A DNA stretch of 64,000 bases from contig JAKUHH010000284.1 in NCBI GenBank assembly GCA_022701365.1, forward strand, positions 682,001 to 746,000. The letters are read 5' to 3'. The notes beneath the pieces were generated by a model. That model was not told the DNA's origin, ran no database searches, and saw nothing but the letters and a program-made list of their open reading frames with translations. A program made the position numbers and the translations under genes. Shown piece by piece: positions 45,292-57,477 of this stretch; position 1 is the first letter of the stretch, and every line of letters starts with the position of its first letter. This DNA comes from Mycocentrospora acerina (lineage: Eukaryota > Ascomycota > Dothideomycetes > Pleosporales).

Positions 45292-45771
45292 TGTGTGTGC
45301 GTGTGTGTGTATGTGCCCGTGGGGGTGTGGATGCCGGTGTGTGTGGTGTGGGTGTGCCGTGGCTGCTCGCAGTCCAAGGGTCGAGTCGCGCTGCCCTCGT
45401 CTGTCTGCGCTCGTCGGCCGGGGTCGCCTTGCTGACGATGCAGCGCTCGCGACATGCGCGGCCAAGCCTGCGTCACGTGCGGCTGGCGACGAAAGGGCCG
45501 CTCGACTCGCCCAACCCATGGTCTGTTTTGCGCCCGACGCCATGTTTGGTGGCTTTTGTGCGCCGACGTCTGCCCCGTAGACCAGCCTGCCTGCTGTGCT
45601 GCCCGCTGTGCTGCCCACTGCCCACTGCCCGCTGCCCACGCCCGCTGCCACTCCGCCATTGCCATTGCCATTGCCGTTGCCGTCGCCTCGTCGTCCCCTG
45701 CATGCGCAGCCTCAACGTCATACTCGCCCGACTCCTCCCACGCCCACAACCCCCGGCCGCCCGCTGCCGCC
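45292..45771. promoter_or_regulatory. shared promoter of complex I-type and SHG1-domain genes
   Basis: 480-bp head-to-head region. Contains an interrupted GT-rich tract at about 45292-45350, one TCACGTG at 45473-45479, and tandem GCTGTGCTGCCC and TGCCATTGCCAT units at about 45594-45680. No gene seen. Confidence 0.5.
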
Positions 45772-48342
45772 ATGGCCGACGTCAGTCGCAAGCGCGCGCT
45801 GGAAGGCGACGGCGCGGTCTTGGGCTCGGGCGCGGGCTCTGGCTACCTGCGCAAGAGACTGCGACCCTCTGAGCTCCCGCTGTCGCAGACCAAGCGCTCG
45901 GCCATTGACAGTCTGGTCCACACGTTCCGCAAAAAGGGCCACTACGACAGCATCCGCAAAGAGCTCCTGGCCCAGTTTGAAGCAAGCGTACGTACGGCTT
46001 CCTGGCACATGTGCATCTATACTCAACTATGCATCCACACAACCCTATATATATTTCTTGTATATGGTGAAGACACAACACTGACCCGCCATGCGTAGCC
46101 CGCCAAAGATGACTTGCATTCTGCCCTCAAAGACTTGGTCGATCGCGAGACAGACCGCAACCCCTCGCTGCTGTCCAAAGACCCCCGCGTCGCTGCCACG
46201 CTCATCGAGGGCGCCGGCGAGCGCAGCGACATTTACGGCAACATCACAAACACCGTCACCACGCTGCTCGACCAGCTGATCCAGAAAGAGGGGCTGCCCA
46301 AGATGCGCGAGTACCGCATCCAGGAAGTGGGCGCCGAGGCTGCTGCCGACGAAGAGAAGCGGGGGAGCAAGACCGACGAGGAGTGGGCACAGGAAGCCGA
46401 GGCTCGGCGGCAGGAGCGAGAGGCCGTCAGAGAAAAGGAGCGCGAGCAGGAGCGCGAGAAGGAGCGGGAAGAGCGGGCGTTGAAAGAGGAGCGCCGGCGG
46501 CGTGAGAAGGAAGAAGACGAAGCACGCGAAAAGGCACGCCAGGAGGAGAAGGAGCGCAGACGCAAAGAACGAGAGGAGCAGGACAAGGCAGACGAGGAGC
46601 GTAGGCGCAAGGACCGAGAACGCCTCGACAGGGAGAAGGAGGAGGAGCGAGCGCGCTACAAAAAGGAGAGGGAAGAGCACGAGGCGAACCGCGAGGCTCG
46701 CCTCAAGAAGATTCGCGAAGAGGACCGCGAGCGCGAACGACGCCTCCAGCTCGAAAGTGAGCGTGCCCGTGGTGGACGTAGTCGGGGGCATCGAGCCGGT
46801 CGTGCGCGCAGCCGAACTCCTGACCGTGCCAGAGACCGAGGGCGGGATAGGGATGGCGACCGATACAGAGACAGGCGCAGAAGCAGGAGTCGCAGCAGAA
46901 CACGATCGCCAGAGCGCGTCAAGACGGTCAACCCTGAAGACATCAAAGTGGACGACGATTTGGCTCTGCAATTGCTCCTCCAGGAAAGCGAGCAGATGAA
47001 GAAATCTCGACAACGGCCTGCGCTCGAGAGATCCGGGTCTCTCGAGCCTCCCATGCGCAAAGCACAGCCTCCAAAGTCACTTGTTCCACGAGACCCAGTC
47101 ACTTCTAGACTTGCCAAGCTTGACAGCAAGAGATCGCCAAGTAAAGAGCCCGTGTCGCCCGCGCCTGATGCCATCAAAGACGAGGACACGCCCATGGAAG
47201 ATGCACCGCCGGCTGACAAGTCCATGGAAAGCCCAGCCAAGTCACGATGGGACCAGCCACCGCCGTTGAGGAGCAACCAGTCACGCGCTCGATCACGATC
47301 CCACAGCATCCGCAGCGTCAGTGTCCGTAAACGCAGTCGTAGTCGCTCCGTCTCTCGAGGGAGTCGTTTCGACCGTCGCTCATCCCGCATCGACGACAGA
47401 CACTCGTACCGACCCAATGACGACGATCGACGACGAGACCGGGACAGAGACCGCGACGACAAAAAGTCCCGCCGTGGCAGTCGAGACCGCGATCGTGACA
47501 GAGATCGCTCGCGCTCTAGCCATACTAGCCGTCGCCGCGAGCGATCACGCTCCCAGAGTCGTCGCCGCCGAGAACGCTCTCCCGATCACCGCGCACGCAA
47601 CCGGTCGCGCTCAAGAAGCCCAGACGGGATAGACAGATATGTCCCTGGTGGAGGCGTTGTGGCTGCGACATTAGCAACCACCGCTACACCAACTGCAACT
47701 GCAACTTCAACTTCAACTACCACCAACAATCCTCCTCTGACGAATCCCGCCACAACGGTTGCATCTACACCTGCTGCTGCTGCCGCTACCGCCACCACCA
47801 CTACCACCACTACTTCTACCACCAACAAAGCAGACGACGCTCCACGCGCGCGCAAACGCGACGACAGCCGCGATCGTGACCGTGATCGTGATCGAGACCG
47901 TGATCGTGACCGTGATCGAGACCGCGACCGCGACCGCCGACGTAGCAATAGCCGCGACCGCCGGAAACGCGACGACAGCCGTGACCGCGACCGTGACCGT
48001 GACCGTGACCGCCCGCGGGGCTACCGATCGCGCGAATACGACCGCTGGGACGGCGGGAGAGCGCGCGGCGGAAACAACCGCTTCCAGGAGTCGGATCGGT
48101 ATGCGCCTGGTAGTAGTGGCGGCGGTGGTGGTGGTGGTGGCGGGGAGGATAAAAGAAAGGAGAGGGAGAGGAGTAGGAGTCGCAGTCGGAGTCGCAGTAG
48201 AGATCGTGAGAGGGAGAGAGATAGGGAGAGAGATAGGGAGAGGGAGAGAGATAGAGATAGAGATAGAGATAGAGAGAGGAGCAGGAGTCGGAGTAGAGAT
48301 AGGGATAGGGATAGGGATAGGGATCGGAGGCGTAGGAGGTGA
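45772..48342 (+). CDS. BOD1/SHG1-domain protein with long RS/RD tail (COMPASS Shg1-like)
   Basis: Exons 45772-45987 and 46099-48342 encode 819 residues; donor GTACGT, acceptor CGTAG, phase 0, intron 111 nt. Residues about 43-150 are the Shg1/BOD1 helical domain (SAIDSLVHTFRKKGHYDSIRKELL, DIYGNITNTVTTLLDQLIQ). A Glu/Arg/Lys-rich single long helix follows at about 180-330, then RS-type segments, a Thr/Ala-rich linker at about 630-690, and dense Arg-Asp and Arg-Ser repeats to the end. In yeast, Shg1 is a small subunit of the Set1/COMPASS H3K4 methyltransferase; the animal relative BOD1L is large. Here the domain is joined to an SR-like tail, which suggests nuclear localisation and perhaps coupling to RNA processing (inference). 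Tail-to-tail with cdt2. Confidence 0.85.
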
Positions 48343-48806
48343 GGTTAAAGTTGAGGTTCAAATCGAGACGAACGAAAGAAAGAAAGAAAGAAAGCAGTGT
48401 ATGATATGGAGAAGGAGGAACCAGAAAGAGAGACAGAGAGAAACATAGTGGGATTGCAAACAATAAAAAATAATAATCGTCAAATGGGAAATAACATTAT
48501 GTCTTGCCTTTTTGTGTGTGTGTAAGGATTCTTATTCTTATTCTTGGTCTTGGTCTTGTTCTTGTTCTTCTTTGAGAATTACTACTACTACTTCATCACG
48601 ATCATAATCTTACTTACATGAAAATAATCTTTACATGCCATGCCATGTCATGCCATGTTAAAAAAAAACACTAAACTACGTCTACTCCATAAAAAGGTAG
48701 GTGGGAGGGGGGGGGTATATAATAAAAAAAAACCAAGCCAGGCACGACTATAACAATAATGGCGAGATTACCAATCGCTTCTTCACCTTCACCTTCACCT
48801 TCACCT
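48343..48806. repeat. cluster of microsatellites in a tail-to-tail intergenic region
   Basis: Four simple repeats lie within 440 bp between the two stop codons: GAAA at 48374-48394, a TTCTTR-type 6-mer at 48529-48570, CATGC-type pentamer at 48634-48658, and TTCACC at 48781-48810, which reaches the cdt2 stop codon. No gene seen. Confidence 0.75.
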
Positions 48807-51000
48807 TCACTCCTCTTCGCCTTCCTCTTCATCATAAACACTACAGTCGTCCCCCTCTGCCCACCCACACATCCACCTTTTCCCCTCTCCCTCACCCCCC
48901 GTCCTCAGTGCCCTCGCCTCACTACCCTCTCTCCACCTCCTCACGCGGAAATCATCACCAACGCTAATGAGATTGCCGTTGCGCGCCCACGACACACTCG
49001 TCACTTCGGCGTCGTGTCCACGTACGAGCGCGGTGCCGTGTTCGTAGATGGGTATGTTATCTAGGGGTTTGATGGTGGTAGTGGAAGAGGAGAAGCGGGA
49101 TAGTGCTGGGCGGATCGGGGCCATGCTGGGGAGGTCGTCTGCATCGTCGTCGTCATCTTGGCTGCGATGGGGTTCGCGCTTGAGAAAGGTTTCGTCCGTG
49201 GGGAAGAGGACGGGCGTTCCGTCTGTGCTGCCGACGGCGAGGAGCTCAGGCTTGTCGTCGTGTGCTTTGCGCAGGCTAGCTTTGACGTAGAAGCTGCCGG
49301 CGTGGAAGCTCTTGTGGCGGAAGCCGTAGATGGGGCCGAGGCCCTCCTGACCGACTTGGCAGTATTTTTGTTTTTGCGATGATGTGGTGGAGAGTTCGGG
49401 GGCGACGCCGAGGATGAGGTGGCTGGTGGAGTAGGCGTAGACGGTGTTGTCTTTGCTGAGGACGTAGAGGCGGGAGGCGTCGCCGCTGAGGGTTAGCGAG
49501 TTAATGGCAAAGTGTCGATGGCGATTGTGGGACTCGGGGTGGCGGGTGGTGGATATTGGGATTGCTGGGCCACGTAGGGAGTAGCGGCCGCGAATGTCCC
49601 AGAGCTTGACGCATGTCGATGCGTCAGAGGCGGTCATGAGCAGGTGTTGACGGCCCTCGGGGAGGAAGGATAGGGCTGTGACTGAGACGTCGTTTCTACG
49701 GTTGACTGTTTCACTTTTGCTCAGTAGACTCCTGGTGGGCGTGATGGAGCATGTGTTGTCTGCGTGCGCCGAGGCCAGTGTCCGGATCACGCTGGCGTAC
49801 GGGGCGTCGGACCCCCAGGCTGAATGAACAGACATGTGACCGCCGCTGCAGCGCAAGTCCCAGATGTGCACAGCGCCGTCTCGACTCGAGGTTGCGACTA
49901 TCTTGTCGTCGCCGGGCTGGAAGCGGACCTGCTTGACAGAGGACTTGTGTTTTGCAAGCACGCTCAGGGTCTGCTGTGTGCGGACGTCGACAATCTGGGC
50001 CGTCTGGTCGCCCGAGCCAGCGGCCAGGTACTTGTCGTCTGACGAGAACTGGACGTCCATGACGGCGTTGGAGTGGGCGCGCCATGATACGTGGGCCTTT
50101 GAGAAGTCGCCCTCGGAGTCGACCAGGTGGATGTATCCGTCTTCGTCGCCAATGGCGAGGAGCGAGTTTGCTGGGGACAGGTGAGCATGGCGGCAGAGGA
50201 GTGGGTTGAGGAAGGGAGGGAGGAATGGATGGATGGACGGATGGATGGACGGATGGATGGACGAATGAGACAAGAAGAAATGAATGGGCTGGCTTACTGT
50301 TGCAGCTGGCGGTGCAAAACGGCGGGGCGTTCTGGGACAGCTGGTGCAGGTCCTCGGAGCCGCTGTAGAAGTCGGCCGTCTGGTCCTGCCACGACGTGCA
50401 GTGGTCTCGCGCAAAGCCACGCCCGACGCTCAGGATGCCGCCAAAGGAGCGCTGCAGCCTCCGCGAGGCAGCGCCCAGGCTCTTCAGGCGGCGGATGGGG
50501 GCCGGGTAGACGGGCAGGTCGGGGTCGTCGAGGGGCTCGGGGGTCAGGTACCTCGTGCGCTTCGAGGGCGACGACTGGGCGGGCGACGTGTCGGGCGACA
50601 GGTAGGGGTGGCGGCGCTTGCGAGTGCTGGTCTGCGGCGTGCGCACGCCCTTTTCGACGTCGGCAAAGTTGACCGTCTTGCGGGGCGTGGAGCGGTGTTG
50701 GGCGGTGGTGCGGTTGAGGGCGGAGCGGGTAATGTCCTGCAGCTGGCGGCCGGAGCGCGAGGAGCCGTGGGTCGAGTTGCGCGGGGTGAAGAAGCGGGTG
50801 AAGCGTTTGGGGGTGATGGGCGGCGGCCGCTTGACCTTGGCGCCGGATGTCGAGGTCGATGTGGATGTGAGTGTGCATGTCGATGCGGATGCCAATGTCG
50901 ATGTCGATGTGAATGCGCATGTGGGTGCGGGCGGCGACGAGCAGAGCAGCTCGGGCGTGGGTTCCTGCATCAAGGTGCGCGGAGCACACGGCGACGACAT
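48807..51000 (-). CDS. cdt2: Cdt2-type WD40 substrate adaptor of the CRL4 ubiquitin ligase
   Basis: Exons 51000-50298 and 50170-48807 encode 688 residues; donor GTAAGC, acceptor CCCAG, intron 127 nt with a GGAT/GGAC tetranucleotide repeat. The frame is open upstream to 51162 but only from a GTG; 51000 is the first in-frame ATG. Residues 1-210 are basic and disordered (TPKRFTRFFTPRNS, RKTVNFADVEKG, RTRYLTPEP). From about 230 on is a WD40 propeller (LLAIGDEDGYIHLVD, KYLAAGSGDQTAQIVDVR, VHIWDLR, VKLWDIRGR, SVSWARNGNLISVGDD). WDxR boxes, which contact Ddb1, are visible in VHIWDLR and VKLWDIR. Cdt2 directs CRL4 to PCNA-bound targets such as Cdt1 and Spd1-type inhibitors in S phase. The C-tail ends in Glu. 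Divergent partner rrp5. Confidence 0.88.
50225..50268. repeat. GGAT/GGAC tetranucleotide repeat inside the cdt2 intron
   Basis: About ten 4-bp units, arranged as a 12-bp higher-order unit GGATGGATGGAC repeated three times, wholly within the 127-nt intron of cdt2. Confidence 0.85.
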
Positions 51001-51748
51001 GGCGAGCAGCAGGCCGATGGACAGACCGACGGACACGCAGATGGACGGATAGATGGATGTACAGACACACACACACACACAGACACGGGTCAATTGAGGA
51101 CGGCGCAGGGCAAGAGTGCGGGAGTGGGAGGGTGGACAAGAGGGTGGAGGGCGGCCCAGCACAACATGAGACGAAAGCGACGACGTTGGCCGTTGGCCGT
51201 GGTGACGACGAGCCGTGCGCGTGTGCGGTGCGTGTGCGCGCCGAGTTCGCGTTAAGTGGCCTTGGCACTGGCTCTTCGCGTTGAGTGGGCGCCCATGTCA
51301 CGTGGACAGCTCTGCTCTGGTTCTGGCGCTGGCTGTTGGCGTCACGTGAGGGGCACTGGCTGGCATTGACTTGCGCTGAGTGGCTCTGGCTCGTCGTGTC
51401 GAGTGGCCTTGGCATGGGCTCGTCGCGCGAGTGGTGGCTCCGGCTGCGAGCATCACGTGAGAGGCACTGGCTTTTTTATATCACGTGCCGGTCGCTCTTT
51501 GCGTTGCCCCGTCTACTCATCGGCGCCTGGCCTTGGCTCTGGCTCTTCACATCACGTGATTGTACTACTGTCTCTTTCCGTCACGTGCCACTCGCCCTTC
51601 GCGTTGCTTGCACTCGCCGGCGAGTCAGTCAGCCGCGCGCGGACCCGCTCTTTTTCTCTCGAACTTTTGTCTTGGCCCGTCGCAAATTGTATGGAGGCTG
51701 CTGCAGCTGCGCATCTCCGCACCGCTCTTCTCCCACCACATCTTCACC
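51001..51748. promoter_or_regulatory. shared cdt2/rrp5 promoter with six TCACGTG sites
   Basis: Head-to-head region of 748 bp. All six CACGTG hexamers, at 51299, 51343, 51454, 51482, 51553 and 51582 (first base), are preceded by T, so each is TCACGTG on the plus strand. They sit in degenerate repeats of the type TGGCTCTTCGCGTTGAGTGG spread over about 51240-51600. TCACGTG is the site bound by Cbf1-like bHLH factors. A TTTTTTATA stretch lies at 51472-51480. Confidence 0.8.
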
Positions 51749-54700
51749 ATGGGCGCCATAAAACGAAAAGCCGAGGGCAGTGCCCCGGCCAAGAAGGACA
51801 AGGGCACATCCGCCGACCGCTCTGCCAAGCGTCCGCGCAAGTCGGACGGCGCTGCAGAGCCCTCGCCCGCCAAACCAAAGCACGAGAGCGCTGCGCCCAC
51901 GCCCAAGCCCAGCGTCTTCAAGGACGAGGAAAAGGCCTTCCCCCGTGGCGGCGCCAGTGTCCTGACGCCCCTCGAGCACAAGCAGATCCAGATCAAGGCC
52001 AACCAAGATGTCCTGTTTGAGCAGTCGGGCGTCAAGCGCCCCGGCGACGGCGACGATGCCCTCAGCGACATGGGCTCCGACTTTGACGAGGACGACAAGG
52101 CCGCCGCAAAGGCTGCCAAGAAGAGGCCCGCCAAAAAGAGCAAGAAGACAAACGCCAATGGCGAGGAGGAGCAGATTATCCGCGTCGAGGGTCTCAGCTA
52201 CAAGGTGAGACGAGTCTGCATCCATCCATCATGCTCGCCGGCACCATACTGACACGGGCTAGAAACTGTCGCCTGGAACCATCATCCTCGGCCAGGTCAC
52301 CGACATCACCCACCAGGACATTGTGCTCGCCCTGCCCAACAACCTCGTCGGCTATGTGCCGCTGACGGCAGTCTCGGACAAGCTCAACGAGAGGCTCGAG
52401 AAGCTCCTCAAGGACGACGAGTCTGGCAAGGAGGGCGAGAGCGACGCCGAGGACGAGGCCTTTGAGGATGTCGACCTCAAGGACATGTTCTTTGTCGGCC
52501 AGTACCTGAGGGCCTGTGTCACATCCACCACAGACGACTCAGCACGTGCGAGAAAGAGGCTTGAGCTGTCCATTGATCCCAAGCTCACCAACAAGGGCCT
52601 GTCCAAGCGCAAGATACCCGTCAACAGCATGATCCAGGCCTCAGTCATCAGCAACGAAGACCACGGTCTCGTCATGGACCTGGGTCTCGAGGACACCAAG
52701 TTCAAGGGCTTTCTGCCAAAGGGCGAGCTGGGCCCAAAGGTGCAGCACGCAAAGGTGCAGGAAGGAGCAGTCTTCATGTGTCTCGTCACCGGCCTCAACT
52801 CTGACGGACGCATCATCAAGCTCTCCGCCGACCAGGCCAAGGCTGGAAATCTGACCAAGGGCAACACCCTGACCGAGGCACCCACCATCGACGTCTTCCT
52901 GCCCGGAACGGCCGTCGATGTTCTCATCGCCGACACCACACCTGGCACAGTCACCGCCAAGATCCTGGGCCTGATAGACGCCACCGCCGACGCCTACCAT
53001 TCCGGCATCTCGGAGAAGGGCGCTGACATGTCTAAAAAGTACAAGCTTGGCACCAAAGTCAAGGCAAGAATCTTGTTCACATGCCCAGACTCGGAGCCCA
53101 GGAAGGTCGGCATCTCTCTGCTCGACCACGTCCTGGCCTTTTCCTCTCGCATGTCCGGAAAGCCAAAAGAGCGCAAGTCTCCCCTTGACATCTTGCCAGT
53201 CTCCACCATTGTGGACGAGGCAAAGGTCATCAAGGTCGAGCCAGGACTCGGTGCTTTCTTCGAGCTTGGCACTCGAGACGTTGTCGGCTTCGCCCACGTC
53301 TCCCGCCTTGCCGACGACAGAGTGGACATCTTGTCAGAGGATGCTGGCGCCTTCAAGCTGGCGTCCACGCACCGCGCACGAATCATTGGATGGAACAACT
53401 TGGACGGAATCTTCCAGCTGTCCCTGGAGCAAAAGGTCATTGACCAGCCATTCCTCCGTATCGAAGATATCAAGGCCGGCCAGGTCGTCAAGGGCAAGGT
53501 TCACAAGCTCATTGCCGACAAGAACGGCGCTGCTGCGGTGCTTGTCCACCTTGCCGACGGCATCACCGGTCTCGTGCCCGAGTCGCATCTTGCAGACGTA
53601 CGTCTCCAGCATCCCGAGCGCAAGTTCCGAGAGGGCATTGACGTCAAGGCGCGAGTGCTCTACACGGAGCCCGCAAGGCATCAGATCCAGCTCACCCTGA
53701 GGAAGACCTTGGTCAACTCGGACGTCGAGCCCTGGACAAACTATGCCATGCTCAAAGAGGGAATGGTTGGACCCGGTGTACTTGTCGACGTTCGACGCAA
53801 CGGTGCCACAGTCCGCTTCTACGGGGATGTCAAGGCTTGGTTGCCAGTTGCAGAGATGAGCGAGGCGTACATTCTGGATGCCAGAACCCAGTTCAGCAAA
53901 GGAAAGGTCGTCGATGTCCGTGTCCTCTCTGTCGACCCAGAAGAGCGCCAGCTGCTGGTCTCTTGCAAGGACCCTGCTGCCGTTGATACCATCAAGGAGG
54001 CTGCTTTCAATACACTGAACCCTGGTGAAGTGACCAAGGGCTCTGTTGTCGAGAAAACAGAAGAGCTTGTAACCATCGATATCGGCAGCGGCGTCAAGGG
54101 CCTCCTTCGTATCGGCCACCTGACGGACGGCTCCGAGAAGAAGAACATCTCCACACTGAAGGCGATAAACGTTGGGCGCGAACTCAAGGATCTTGTCATC
54201 CTGAACAAGCACGAAAAGTCAAGGACTGTCACGCTCTCCAAAAAGGCCAGTCTCCTCAAGGACGCACAGGCTTCCAAGCTCATCGCCCGAGTCGAAGACG
54301 TCGTCGTCGGAGCCTCTGTGCACGGTTTCGTACGTGGCATCTTGCCAGACAAGGTCTTTGTGGAGTTTGGCAACGGCCTCAGCGGTGCAGTTTTCAAGTC
54401 CCAGCTGACAGCAGAGATGCTTGTGGCTCCCAACTTTGGCCTCTACATTGACCGCTCCGTCACGGTTCGTGTCACACATGTCGACCTTGTCAAGGGCTTC
54501 TTCTGGCTATCGTTCAAGCCCGAAGCGGAGACACCAGCTGCGGCCACATCTCAGGCTGCAGAGCCCGCTGGAGAGGCACTTGTCAACCCAGTAGACCCCA
54601 AAATCACATCAACCAGCGATATTAAATTCGGCACAGTTGCAAACGTTCGCATTCGTTCTGTCAAGAGCACGCAAGTAAACATTGCTCTCGCGGATAATGT

Positions 54701-57259
54701 CCAAGGCCGAATCTCCGTTGCAGAAATGTTCAACTCATGGGACGAGATCAAGGACAAGAAGCACCCCCTGGCACAGTTCAACATGAAGGACATTATTCAA
54801 GTCAAGGTCTTGGGTCGTCATGATGCCCGTAACCACCGGTTCCTGCCCATTTCACACCGATCGAGCAACAAGACACCGACATACGAGATGACTGCAAAGA
54901 CGGATGATCTCAAAACAGAGGCTGACGTCTTGACGCTCGACAAGATAACTCCCGGAGCGTCGTATGTGGCCTTTGTAAACAACATTGCCGATCGCTTTGT
55001 CTGGGTCAACATCTCGGCCAACATCCGCGGACGCATCGACTTCTTTGATCTCACTGATGATCTTGAGCAGCTTTCCGCCATTGAAAAGAACTTCCCAGTC
55101 GGTTCTGCGCTCAAAGTACGCGTCAAGACCGTTGACGTTGCTGCTGGGCGGCTGGATCTGACTGCTGCATCTTCGGTTACCGGCAAGTCCCTCACCCTCA
55201 ACGACATGAAGGTTGGATACATACTACCTGCGCGCGTTACAAAGACACACGACGCATCGGTCGTCGTCCAGATCAGCGAGAATATTGCCGCACCCATCTA
55301 CCTCGAGCAACTTGCGGATGATTACGACGCGGCCAAGTCGTCGGACTTCAAGGTCGGAGACATCCTGCGCGTATGTGTCATTGAAGTAGATGTGCCCAAC
55401 AAGAAGCTTGTCTTGTCTGCTCGTCCTTCAAAGGTCTTGAGCTCGTCTCTGCCAGTCAAGGACCCATTGATTACAGAGAGATCCGAGCTCAAGGTCAACC
55501 AAGTTGTCCGTGGATTCGTCAAGCATGTCGCTGACAATGGTATCTACGTTCGCCTTGGCCACCATGTCGAAGCCTATGTTCGTGTCAGCCACCTCTCCGA
55601 TGCTTACATCAAGGAATGGAAGTCAGCGTTCCACGTCGATCAGCTTGTCACTGGAAAGGTCATATCGAACAAAGAAGGCACACGAAACCCCCAACTGAGT
55701 TTGAAGCCATCTGTCATCCAGGGTGAATACGTCGAGTCGCTTGATTTCGGCGACTTGAAGGTTGGGCAGATCGTGACGGCCAAGGTTCGACACGTAGAGG
55801 ACTACGGTGTCTTCCTGCTTGTCGACAACTCGAACAACATCAGTGGTCTGTGCCATATCTCCCAGCTGGCAGACACAGCTGTCGATAAGGAGAAGGTCAA
55901 GGAGATGTACAAGAAGGACGACGTTGTCAAGGCCAAGGTTCTTGCCATTGACATCAAGAAGAGGAGGATCAGCTTTGGTCTAAAATACTCACAAGTCAAG
56001 GGCGAAGATACAGACGAAGAGATGGAGGACGGATCGGACGTCGATGTTGAGGATGAGGACGATTCAGAAGATGGCGGTGTCGAGCTCGATGAGGATGTCG
56101 ATATGAGGAGCGTCAAGAGCGCAGATAGCGACGATGACGACAAAGAGCTTGCAGACCAAGATGACTCTGAAGACGATTCCGAGGACGAGGCCAAGGACGC
56201 GAAAGCACCTGGACTCAGCACCTCGGGTTTCGACTGGACAGGTGCCACCATGGACCTTGACGAGCAAAAGGCAGCCGATTCCGAGTCTGACCAAGAAGCA
56301 CCCAAGAAGAAGAAGAAGTCCAAGAAGGCGACAATCAAGGAGGACCGCACTGGCGACCTCGACGCGTTCGGACCTCAGTCCGTTGCCGACTACGAAAGGC
56401 TTCTTCTGGGCCAGCCCAACAGCGCCGAGCTGTGGGTCCGCTACATGGTCTTCCAGCGCGAGCTGAACGAGATTGAAAAGGCACGCCAGGTCGCTCGTCG
56501 TGCGTTGGTGACCATCAACCCTCGAGAGGAGAAGGAGAAGCTCGATGTCTGGACCGCATTGCTGCATCTTGAAAACGACTTCGCCAGCGATGATGTCATG
56601 GACCAGACATTCAAGGAAGCATGCCAGTACAACGATGCCCGCGAGATGCACGAGCGCATGATCAAGATCTACATCTCGTCCGGAAAGCTCGACGTAAGTT
56701 TGGATGATTTACCCTCCTACTTGAAATTATACTAACAGCCCCACAGAAAGCAGACACTCTCTACCAATCCATGACCAAGAACAAGTCCTTCACCACAGAC
56801 CCCATGTTCTGGCTCTCCTACGCCGCCTTCCTCATGGACGTCAGCGTCCCACCCTCCCCCGACCGCGCCCGCGCCCTCCTCCAGCGCGCAACGCAATCCG
56901 TTCCCTCGACCCAACACCGCTACCTCACGCAAAAGTTCGCCGCCCTTGAATTCAAGAGCGTCAACGGTGACGCCGAGCGCGGCCGCACAATCTTCGAAGG
57001 CCTGGTCGACACATGGCCCAAGAAGGGTGACGTGTGGGACATGTACCTCAGCCTTGAGATGAGCCACGGCACCGACGAGGCGGTCCGAGCGCTATTCGAG
57101 CGTATGAGCAAGGTGGGCAAGAAGAAGAGGGGTGGTGCCGTCTTCAAGAAGTGGGCCGAGTGGGAGAATGAAAAGGGCAACAAGAAGGGGGTTGAGAGGG
57201 TCAAGGCGCTGAATGACCAGTGGAGAGAGGAGAGGGCAAACAGGGAGGATGAAGAATAG
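51749..57259 (+). CDS. rrp5: rRNA processing factor Rrp5, S1 and HAT repeats
   Basis: Exons 51749-52204, 52263-56693 and 56747-57259 encode 1799 residues, close to yeast Rrp5. A basic N-tail of about 150 residues precedes a long array of S1 RNA-binding repeats, about a dozen, from about 154 to 1395 (for example LSPGTIILGQVTDI, GQIVTAKVRHVEDYGVFLLV). A strongly acidic linker follows at about 1400-1470. The last 280 residues are HAT/TPR-like helical repeats (YERLLLGQPNSAELWVRYMV, MFWLSYAAFLMD, FKKWAEWENEKGNKKGVERV). Rrp5 is needed for both 40S and 60S pre-rRNA cleavage: the S1 part binds ITS1 for 60S and the C-terminal part supports 18S formation. In intron 2 an earlier AACAG is out of frame; CCACAG is used. 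It shares a TCACGTG-rich promoter with cdt2. Confidence 0.97.
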
Positions 57260-57442
57260 TTTTTCTTGTCTTATCCCGTCTTGTCTTGTAGTCAAGTGTA
57301 GTACATGTGCATTGTCTAAGGCGTTGTTGTAGTCGTCATGTTTGTTTCCCGTCGCGGCTTTTTCTTCTCTTTTGCAGGGAAACAAAAAGTTAATTTTTCG
57401 TCCTGTTCAATCAAATCGTTCAATCATATCCTTGTCTTCTTA

Positions 57443-57477
<35 letters not shown>

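Noticed and set aside
44844..45872. 342-codon plus-strand frame
   Set aside because: Runs antisense to the small mitochondrial gene and out of frame through the SHG1 promoter and start; Arg/Cys/Ala-rich noise.
46045..47013. 322-codon minus-strand hydrophobic frame (Leu/Phe-rich)
   Set aside because: Antisense of the Glu/Arg-rich helix of the SHG1-domain gene, which automatically reads as Leu/Phe/Ser; not a membrane protein gene.
48343..48806. Possible CRISPR-like or telomeric repeat
   Set aside because: The repeats are short simple-sequence tracts of four different units without spacers, and none is TTAGGG.
50284..51415. Long frames on both strands over cdt2 exon 1 and promoter
   Set aside because: Shadows of cdt2 exon 1 and of the GC-rich promoter repeats.
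56739..56746. Earlier AG acceptor (AACAG) in rrp5 intron 2
   Set aside because: It is 8 nt upstream of the CCACAG site and breaks the reading frame into the HAT repeats.
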